Source: Nepenthes gracilis
Lineage: Eukaryota > Streptophyta > Magnoliopsida > Caryophyllales > Nepenthaceae
NCBI GenBank assembly: GCA_033239525.1
Contig: BSYO01000035.1
Coordinates: forward strand, 1,770,965 to 1,834,964
Length of the DNA: 64,000 nucleotides
Reading direction: 5' to 3'
The position numbers were made by a program, and so were the translations under genes. The notes under the pieces are model-generated. The model had not been told where the DNA came from. It searched no databases and saw nothing but the letters and a program-made list of their open reading frames with translations. Below, one piece after another: positions 56,030 through 64,000 of this stretch. Within the stretch, counting starts at the first letter, position 1. The number at the start of each line of letters is the position of its first letter.

Positions 56030-58451
56030 TGTAATATTCCGGATCCCATTTGGATTATTTTAATATTAATCATAATTTTGGATATTTCGAATGTGAAAAA
56101 AATAAATTAAAATATTACAAAAATTTTGAGGAACGATCGAGATTTTAGAGTGGTGCCCGAAGCGGGCCCGTAATGTTATCCGGAATCTGATTTGGATTTT
56201 AGAATAAAAGAAAAAGAAAAATATAAAATATAGTAGTAATATAAAATATATAATAATAACAATAATAATAATAATAGTAAAGAAAACAGAAGAGGGAGTC
56301 GGGGATAGAGAGTGAGGGGGTAGTGGAAGGCGGCGACGACGGTGGCTCGTGGGTGAGGCCGCGGCGGTCGTGGACTGAGGCGACGGTGGCACGGTGCGAG
56401 GAGAGCGAAGCGATGTGGCAACGAGAGCAGCGCACGCAGCGTGGAGAGAGAAGCCACCGCGATAGAGGTCGGCAGCTAGGCAGGAGGCTGAAGCAGCAGC
56501 GATGGTCACCGGGATGGCCGACAACAGCCGTTCGAGGCTGCAGGCAGTAGCAGTGGCGCAATGCGAGCAGTGCGCAGGGGAGAAGCCGCACGGGAGAGAG
56601 AGGGTTGCGATGGGAGATAGAGGGTGATGTCGGGAAGGCCGACGACGGCCACGTGAGGTGGCGCAGTAGCAGCGGCGCAATAGGTTGCGCGTAGAGGAGA
56701 GAGGAAGGGGCACTTGGGTTTCGCGCCGGCAGGAAAGAGAAAGGCCTAAATTGAGTATTTCGGGATATCCTTTCTTCAAATCTATAGAGTATAAAGTCGA
56801 TGCAAGTATCATCTAACCCTATTATTGGTCTGATTTAATTTCTGATGTGTTTTAACTACTGTTGGAGATTTTACTAACATGCATGTACTTTTATATAACC
56901 CCAATTTATTAATTATGTACACGTATGTATGTTTTACTGGTCGTGCGGTAGTTTTATACTAGTATTTATAATTTGGAGGATTTTCGGATACCCGAACAGT
57001 ATATATATATTTGTGTATCCGTATATTGTGGAACCATGAACCAGGCCATGCATTATCATGCATACTGCCGGGGGCAGGGTTACTACAGGACCATAAAGGT
57101 TCGAGACTCGTGGGTCATTTTATGTGATCCAAGGTATGAGATATTGGTATCGCTCCTGACGGGAAGGATTAATCCCGACGAAGACCTATATGATATGGTC
57201 ACTTCCGCCGGAAGGAAGGTTGAAGCGTTTATTAGTTGACCTGCCCCACTGTGTATTTAAATGAGAATCATCGTAAGGAATTGATGGAAAACTAATATAG
57301 TCGAACGTCCTAATATATAACTAAAGTTTGAGATTACACCCAAAGTCGCAGGTAATAAAATATAGTGAGTAAGTTCCTAATCTATGGGAGACAGAGTACA
57401 TTGATGGCCTTGAACTACTAGCATAAACTGTAGTCGAGTCTTGAATTGCTGACTTAAATCGTAGCCGATATAGCCGTGGTCACCAGATGATGGTAACCCT
57501 TCCTCAAGTTGGTATTATTAGTCTTTGGTTCTCCAATTTTGTGCATGCATTGTATTTCTACATGTATTGCGTGGATTACGATTTGAGACACATGATTTGG
57601 CCCACGGATGGACGATAGAAATGTCTCGTACGTACTAATGTGTTAAGCCCCAGAACATGTTTTATATTTATATGTTTTGGTTCCAGTATTTCCTTTGATT
57701 TCAGTATATGCTATATGGGATTTAGATATGGACGATGGTATGCGTCCCATACGGATGTGGTGACGGTTGCGGCCTATGTGACCTTAGATTATATGATATG
57801 ACATCATCTACGAGATTTTATCGGATTGCTATTTATTATGGATATGTCCCAGAGGGACTGTTTAATACAGACGATAATTTAATATGAGGCATCTCCTCGA
57901 TTTTCAGGGATTTCACAGATCTTGTGTTTTATGTTTTACATGGTTGTAATGTGTTATCTCTTCCATCTGATTTATATACACTTTATATATATATATATAA
58001 TACTTGCTGAGTTTTAGGCTCATATTTTCATATTTTATCCCTTCAAACTAGTGGCATGGATAAGCTCGCAGGAATTTGAACGTGATCTGGTTCAGATATC
58101 TCTATCTGTATGTGGAGATGTTATATTGGGTATGTTTTTGATCTTGAAAATATTTTATAGTTATTATCTATGACCGGATGAATACCTTAGCATATGTATG
58201 AGAAATGTTGGAGTTATAATATTATGTTGATTAGTTGGCATTATATTTAATACATCCCTTATGATTGTGAATAGCAGGTCGTGTATTATATTTGTCTGAG
58301 TTTATATCCGATGAGATCTTGTGCGTATTTTTATTATATTGGGTCTTGTATATGTATGACTGTCACACCCGGGTTGGGTTTCTATAGTTTATAAAACATT
58401 AATATTTTATTTTGTTTTGACCTGCGTATATTATATTCCTGGGTCGTAACA
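56030..58451 (+). mobile_element. solo LTR Y, full length 2,422 bp, in satellite
   Basis: Begins TGTAATATTCCGG and ends CTGGGTCGTAACA at 58,451. Flanks GTAAA (56,025-56,029) and GTACA (58,452-58,456) form a target duplication with one mismatch, in the satellite motif gagtatgtacgag. Satellite resumes in register after it. It contains an (aat)n array (about 56,220-56,280), a GC-rich block (56,290-56,740) and the plus-strand landmarks also seen at 16,628 and 20,090. The 248-codon minus-strand frame at 56,066-56,812 is a translation of low-complexity LTR sequence. Confidence 0.85.
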
Positions 58452-58745
58452 GTACAAGCCTAATTCTAAAACTCAATAATTATACCATCTGTAAAAATTC
58501 ATACCGGCACTCCCAGTAAGTAGTATAACTACTTCTTTACAATGAATATTATTATGTCACAGATAATATTATATGGGATAGGATTGAAGATCAATATGTC
58601 ACATATTTTTTTTCAAAATAGATAATACATCGAATATGTACGAGTTTGATTCTAAAACTCAATAATTATACCATCCGTAAAAATTGATACCGGCACTGTC
58701 AGTAAGCAGTATGACTACCTCTTCACAATCAATATCATTATGGGG
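58452..58745 (+). repeat. ~185-bp satellite, block 3 (about 1.5 units)
   Basis: Continues the unit interrupted by the LTR at gtacaagcctaattctaaaactc, then one complete unit. Ends near caatatcattatgggg, where the pattern is lost. Confidence 0.85.
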
Positions 58746-59225
58746 ATTAATTGTCCCACATTCGTAAAGTGAAGAAGTGTCTACTTACTGATAAAACAGA
58801 ATGCTTTATTTTTTTCTCCGGTTATATTCAGGTATAATACACTTTTTAATTATCAGACAAAAGTTCAATGAGTGCACACTTTTCTCCGAAGCGGATAATA
58901 TCTCAAATCGAAATGAGCACAACCTTGAAACTAAATAATTAATTATATTATATTATAGTCACTGCGGACAACTTCTGTTGGTGTATGATTTCTCATAGTT
59001 GAATATGTCATACTGATACAGCTTCCATCACCAAACTCATTCATCATTTTGCTATCTGCTTTCCTCACCGTCTTTGTCTTCTGAAAACAAATTGAAATAT
59101 ACTGAGTGGTAAGTAAAGAAATAGTCTCCTAATGATAGTAAGGAAGCTTCCTCCTCCTGTGATGTGCGTTTTCTAGGATAAAACCTTATGGGAATGGGCC
59201 AGTGGACTGGATCTATTCCGTCCTC
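58746..59225. other. unclassified sequence, possible LTR fragment
   Basis: Begins gattaattgtcccacattcgtaaagtg, reminiscent of the starts of many plant copia LTRs, but no matching end was found. No gene. Confidence 0.3.
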
Positions 59226-59830
59226 CACATCAGTAGGTATTAATTATTAATAAATATATTTAAATAATAATAATTTATAAATAATCGAAATTCATATAAT
59301 CTAAAATTGGGTTCGACAAACTATACGTAAATACCAAAGTAGAATAAAAACCATAAATCATAGTAGATACAGGATCTAATTAAACCAAACACCAATTGGC
59401 CTTTAACTAAAATAATAAATAAACATGCTCAAACCCAGAAAACTATTTATAAGAAAATGCAATTAACAAATATTTAAATTATTACAGTAAGAACTATATC
59501 AAAATCCATTCACTACTGGGTTTTTCAAATAAAACAAATAGTGATAAACTAAAATGTATAATAATATCAAACATGAGTCTCAAACAAATTATTAAAAGAT
59601 AAATCCAAATACAAGTAAAACTAAACTAAATCTCTAGCCTCCTCTGTCCAAATCTCATAAGTATCCATAACTCGCTAATATAAAAGATTAGAAAATATTT
59701 ATAAAATATGAGTCTAAATCTCAATAAATATATACAATAACAAATAGCATGTGAGATGCTAAATTTTAAAATATAGTAATTAGGAGTGATTAAGTTAATA
59801 CAATCATGATTATTTTAAATGTATGTAAAA
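59226..59830 (-). mobile_element. chromovirus LTR fragment, minus orientation
   Basis: AT-rich. It contains ctaaatctctagcctcctctg and aaatatgagtctaaatctcaat (about 59,625-59,725), the reverse of the gagttttaggctcatattttcat motif that lies near the end of Y-type and X-type LTRs (for example 58,011). No gene. Confidence 0.4.
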
Positions 59831-61690
59831 AATTAATATCTAAAGCAAAAGGAGGAGTCGGGAGGCCAGGGGCTTGAGTGCTGCTCGAGGTGCCCCCAAG
59901 ACGCATTTGGCAGAATAGCCACGCCTGAGGCACACTCGAGTGTGCTCGGGGCACGTTTAGCAGAACCTCACGCTCGATGAGCACTCAAATGCTGCCCTTC
60001 AGTAGCCTTGGCGCTCGACCGACGCTCGAATGGTACTCAAGCGCTAGTCTGTTTATAAAAATGCGTTAGGGTTTTTCATTCGTTATTTTGCAACAAACAA
60101 AAGAGAGAGGAGAGAGGAAGAATGCAAATGAGAAGAGAGAGAATGAGGAAATCAAGGCTCTCAAGTTCAAATCTAGCTTAGAGCTAGTTAGAAAAGTTAT
60201 AGATCGAGTCGAGATAAATACACTCATATACTTTTTTCCCCTCTTTTCACTTTTTATCCCGATTGCTTTGGGTATTTTTATCCTAATACCCGTCCATACT
60301 TTTATTTTTATGATACTCATATATTGAGTATGTAAATATTTCGATTTATATTTGATATGTAAGATTTGTGCAGTATTTTTGTCCCACGAAACCCTAACCC
60401 ACACCCTTTGGCTTTTACCCATTTGAATTGAGATTTATACATGATTTGATATTAGAAACTTGAAACCCAAGCTTTATGGACGTGGGTACTTTGATTATTT
60501 GATATTTATTCACATATATTTTATATATGTTAGTTTTATATATACCGAAAATATTATCGGATATGAATTGAGATATTTATTCATATGTATGTTAATTATG
60601 TTATCTTATATGTGTCCCAAAAATTACGTTGTGTGTATTTTTGAAGGAATTTATTATTCGAAAGCTCTAAAGTTGGCTCAAGGTAGTAAGAATTTTTAAT
60701 TTTTTCCATATAGTATGATCATTATGCATGTAATTTAAGTTATGTGGAGATTTAAACTCATAAGAATTATACAATTATAAAAAGTATAAAAAGAAAATTC
60801 TATGATATGTTATATTTGATAAATCGTTCTCTCGGAGTGAGAACAAAGTGTTAAGAATGAACATGAAATTTTCTTTAAAATAAGTAATCATGAAATTTGA
60901 CCGAGGATTATATTTAAGAGGGTAGTATTCTCTATCATACCTTAGAATATTACTGTGGTAGTACGAGGATTCTTCTGGGCCATGGGAGATATGGTGGCAT
61001 ACGTGTTATGGCCCCGTATATCTGACTAAAGGTATACCGCTCATCACGGGGTGTTTGAATTATGTGAGTTTGTGCCTTAGAATGTGTGGAAGTAAACACA
61101 TTTCTTTTCTCATTCGACCGCACAATTAGTTAGTAATGCCTACTGGTCCTGATCCGCAAAGAAAATAAAATTTATGCATACTTTAGAATCTAAAAGGATC
61201 AAAAATAAAATGAGAAAGATAAATGTACTTTAGAAAGGTATTTGTTTATGATTCATGTTTATGCATTCATATTATACTCTTATTCCCTTCACTTCCTTTA
61301 CCTTGAGTATATCACATATTATCCTTAATTATATTATACCTTATTGAGTATTTGGCTCACTCTTTACTACTTTTTCTTCCTTAGATGAGTATGGGCTTGT
61401 ACTCGATGAGGCGGAGTAGAGGATTAGAAGTTAGCTAGGCATGAAGTCTTAGATGATGATTTTATGGACTTAGATTTTGTGATTTTGTTACTCATGGAGT
61501 ACTTTTGTATATTTTTGATGAATTTATATATTGATATGGTTGTATGTCTAATGATGTATATATAGTTTAGTTTTTACTATATTTGATGGATGTATATACT
61601 TTCACAGGTTTTTATGGTTTATTTAGATACCTAATGACATCTTATCTGAGCCGACGTCATACCCAGAGTTATGATATATATATATCATGC
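59831..61690 (+). mobile_element. LTR Z-like fragment, plus orientation
   Basis: Parallels the solo LTR Z: purine tract (60,098-60,150; compare 13,440-13,490), gatcgagtcgagataaatacactcata (60,200; compare 13,538), gaaaccctaacccacac (60,388; compare 13,844), gatgagtatgggcttg (61,384; compare 14,950) and gagccgacgtcatac (61,649; compare 15,219). The beginning is replaced by other sequence and the end by repeat W. No gene. Confidence 0.6.
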
Positions 61691-62200
61691 CTGATACATT
61701 CTGGTTCTTAGGTTGTGGTATGGATTAGAGCGCCTCCTAATCTTTCGCTGCGAGTCGAATTAGAGTGAATTCGATCTCATTACTTTTAACTTAGAACCTA
61801 CGCAATACAAATTACAAATAAGAGGCCAATGGATTGGCAGGATTCACTCCCCAATTTATCCTCCGACGTTCAAATTAGAAATCTTTCTAAGGAAATAGAA
61901 AATTGCAAGGAAGATGGTAAATGCTGTAAAATTGCATGTGAGTGGAGGATGTGAAAGGGGATTGGATCTTGTAGGTGCGCCCGATGCGGGGGCGGCTTTA
62001 AGATGTAGGAGGATTAGGCTCCTTTACGGTTGCACATTGTCGGTGGTTCACTCGGATTGTACTCAACAGGAAGTGGCTTACTATCGGAGAAAGAATTGCA
62101 ATAGGGAAGAGTGCTTGATTCTTTCTTTCGCTCTTGTGAGTCTCGCTTGTGGGCAGTTTGTCTACTGAGTTGGCCCCCTCCTCTGGATGATGAGGGAATT
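61691..62200 (+). repeat. dispersed repeat W, copy 3
   Basis: Matches copy 2 (acgcaatacaaattacaaataagagg at 61,800) and copy 1 (tcaaattagaaatctttct at 61,872). Only two or three minisatellite units remain (gcgcccgatgcgggggcggctt at 61,977). The tail ggatgatgagggaatttataatg (62,184) matches the cgaatgattatttatagtg block of copy 1. It leads into Tat antisense-ORF sequence. Confidence 0.5.
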
Positions 62201-63480
62201 TATAATGCCTTGCAAAGAGGGATTTGTTACCAAGATTGATAATAAGTGTTCCTCCGGGATTCGTGGTCGCTGGGCATTGACGAGAGCCGCCATGTCAAAT
62301 GTCATCATATCTACAATAGCCTCCGCACTAGTGCCCAGATCCACCTCCATCGATGTCGAAGCTGAGCCAATTCCTGAACTGGAGTAGGCTTAGTATTGTT
62401 TCCCTACCATCATCGAGATTTTTGCAGGTGAGCAGCTAGTAGAGAGTCTAGACGAGTCAACAACGGAAGTTGCAGCGATGGCGACACTAGAGGCCACTGT
62501 TGAGTCGGCATCGAGTGTCAAGCGTTGGAGGGTTTGAGTCTCCTATCCTTGTGGAAGGGGACGCTGCCTCGGTTGAGGCAGTATTGGTCGTCAAGTGCTC
62601 CCAGCATGCCGAGGAGCCTCCTTACTTGGAGACCAAAACTGCTGACGTGCCTCCTTCAAAGATGTTGAGATTGTGGGGGAACTTTCTTTGGGGGAGATAG
62701 TCACTATTGCCGTGCCTTCCTTGGGACAGGCAAGTCCGCCGAGCCCCGTCCTTTAGACCCTTCGGAGATGATGGCTCAAGGCTCGATGGTTGCTGCCGTC
62801 GTCGTAGAAGAAACTGTGCCGCCAGCACCTAAGCTCCCAAAGTCGAAAGTCGTTGCACCCGCTAGAGCTGAGTAGCTAGAGGAGTTACTCAATGTTGACC
62901 AGAGATATCCTCTCCCTGAGGGGCTTTCCTTCACTTAGGTACTCATTTAGTATCCCTTTGTTCCTTCTCTACCTTAGCCTTTATTCTTCTAACGTGTTTG
63001 CTGTCGGCAGGTTCAGGAGAGGGCCCTCTATCTTTCAGCGGCCATTGGTTTCCTAGCTCGAGATCACATCAGTGTATTAGAGCACAGAGCTGTGATCGAA
63101 CAGCTCTAGGCCTTAGAGAGTAAGTTACGCGCAGCTGGGGAGAAGATTCGAGGAGCTGCTCCATGACTTATAGGAGCAGTATCATCTTCTCCGCGGACAT
63201 TGCCTTCAACTTGATGATTAATTGAGGGCCCCCATTCCAATAGCGGGCTTTGGGAAGGTGCTAGAGGGAAAATTTTGGGACGACATTCACCTCTGCCAAT
63301 GGGTCGTGCATTTGGTAGCCTCAAACTTTTCGGTCTCTTTGCACCACCCGACGAACGCCAATGCTACCCAGGAGTCAGACTTGCTTTTTTCTCCCGCAGG
63401 GACTGCTGAGCCTTCATCCTCTCGGCCGAGAGGGGACCTGTCGTAGAGCCAGACTTCTTCATCCCATTAGATTTTCACTT
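62201..63480 (+). pseudogene. Tat antisense-ORF-like remnant (linker and coiled coil)
   Basis: Broken plus-strand frames resemble the later part of the antisense ORF. An acidic Ala/Val/Pro-rich linker (about 62,440-62,870; pieces SPILVEGDAASVEAVLVV and PPAPKLPKSKVVAPARA) is followed by YPLPEGLSFT, a possible intron (gtactc at about 62,940 to gtcggcag at 63,010), and VQERALYLSAAIGFLARDH with EHRAVIEQL and ALESKLRAAGEKIRGAA, a helical segment with coiled-coil character. The layout matches 1,784-2,577. The Transposase_28-like domain is missing, and repeat W lies upstream in its place. Confidence 0.45.
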
Positions 63481-63700
63481 CCCCCTATTTCCACTTCTTC
63501 ATCCCATGATAGATTGTGATGAAACCAGCCTAATAATTACTATCTTTGTTGCTTATTAGTTGAGCTTCCATGTTGAATTACCTTTTCTTTCTTCATCCGG
63601 CTAAGCATTGTAGCTATCATCACTGGTTCGTCAAAGGCACATTAGCCCGGTGGTGCTCATTCCCTTGGGAGGGCAATGTTGTGGCACCCTTGTCCTATGG
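63481..63700. other. Tat-like spacer, no gene
   Basis: Short stretch with cattcccttgggagggcaatg (63,658), similar in type to spacer units downstream of Tat antisense ORFs (44,409: ctccttgggaggg). The satellite starts at about 63,701. Confidence 0.35.
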
Positions 63701-64000
63701 GACGGGATTAAAGATCAGTATATCACACGATTTTTTTCAAAACAGATAATACATCGAGTATGTACGAGTCTGATTTTAGAACTCAATAATGGTACCATCT
63801 GTAAAAGTCCATGTCAAGACTGCCAGTAAGTAGCAAGACTACTTTTTTACTTTGAATATTATTATGTCACAAAAAATATTATATCAGACATGATTAAAGA
63901 TAAATATGTCACACCTTTTTTTCAAAACATATAATATATCGAATATGTACAAGTCTGATTCTAAAACTTAATAATAATACCATCTATAAAATCCATACCG
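63701..64000 (+). repeat. ~185-bp satellite, block 4, continuing past the window
   Basis: gggacgggattaaagatcagtatatcac, a T-run with caaaacagataatacatcgagtatg, then a second unit from aatattattatgtcac (63,857). Same unit order as blocks 1-3. The array runs to the last base, so its true size is not visible. Confidence 0.85.

Noticed and set aside
56066..56812. 248-codon minus-strand ORF
   Set aside because: Lies wholly within LTR Y, overlaps other long frames there, and is Ser/Pro/Arg-rich with poly-Ile from the microsatellite. The same frames recur in the copies at 54,255 and 19,177.

Overview
This window comes from a flowering-plant nuclear genome. It is AT-rich and gene-poor, and it is built almost entirely of nested LTR retrotransposons, solo LTRs and tandem repeats. 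The only intact protein gene I can support is a single-exon UND/U-box/ARM E3 ubiquitin ligase gene (PUB17/18/19 type) on the minus strand at 48,879-50,879. The species cannot be named from the sequence. Ty3/gypsy Tat-type elements carrying an antisense 'gypsy-type transposase' ORF, a chromovirus remnant, and this U-box architecture together indicate an angiosperm.

Layout. 1-3,811: the 3' part of a minus-strand Tat element (LTR cut by the window edge, antisense-ORF pseudogene, spacer), abutting a plus-strand Tat LTR (3,812-4,761) of the same family. 4,762-21,293: a very decayed chromovirus with a 5' LTR of family 'X', gag/protease/RT/RNase H, a foreign insert, and integrase. Next comes a minus X-type LTR holding a copia-like gag zinc knuckle, and then a second X LTR split by two solo insertions: LTR 'Z' (12,981-15,458), and LTR 'Y' (15,949-20,528), which itself contains an inverted Y LTR with an exact GTGAT duplication. 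22,322-33,658: a complete but dead Tat element ('A') with 939/924-bp LTRs and an ATATT target duplication. 33,664-37,751: X-type LTR remnants in both orientations. 37,757-46,915: a second Tat element ('B'), also flanked by ATATT; its 3' half is interleaved with a second copy of the 34.4-37.7 kb flank. 46,921-52,620: two copies of an unclassified repeat 'W' bracket the U-box gene. 53,390-58,745: a ~185-bp satellite interrupted twice, in the same register, by LTR Y. 58,746-63,700: further LTR Z, W and Tat antisense-ORF debris. The satellite resumes at 63,701 and runs to the window end.

The U-box ligase is the only gene likely to have a cellular role (ubiquitination, by family precedent in stress and ABA signalling). 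Everything else is transposon-derived. The antisense ORF recurs in at least three Tat elements, always opposite to gag-pol and between integrase and the 3' LTR. It is the most distinctive coding feature of the repeat fraction. The most unusual structural observations are the interleaved mosaic at 42.2-46.66 kb, which resembles a chimeric consensus, and the satellite/LTR higher-order repeat with a 1,811-bp period.

All repeat family letters (W, X, Y, Z, A, B) are labels used only here. Boundaries are exact only where a terminal motif and target duplication are stated.
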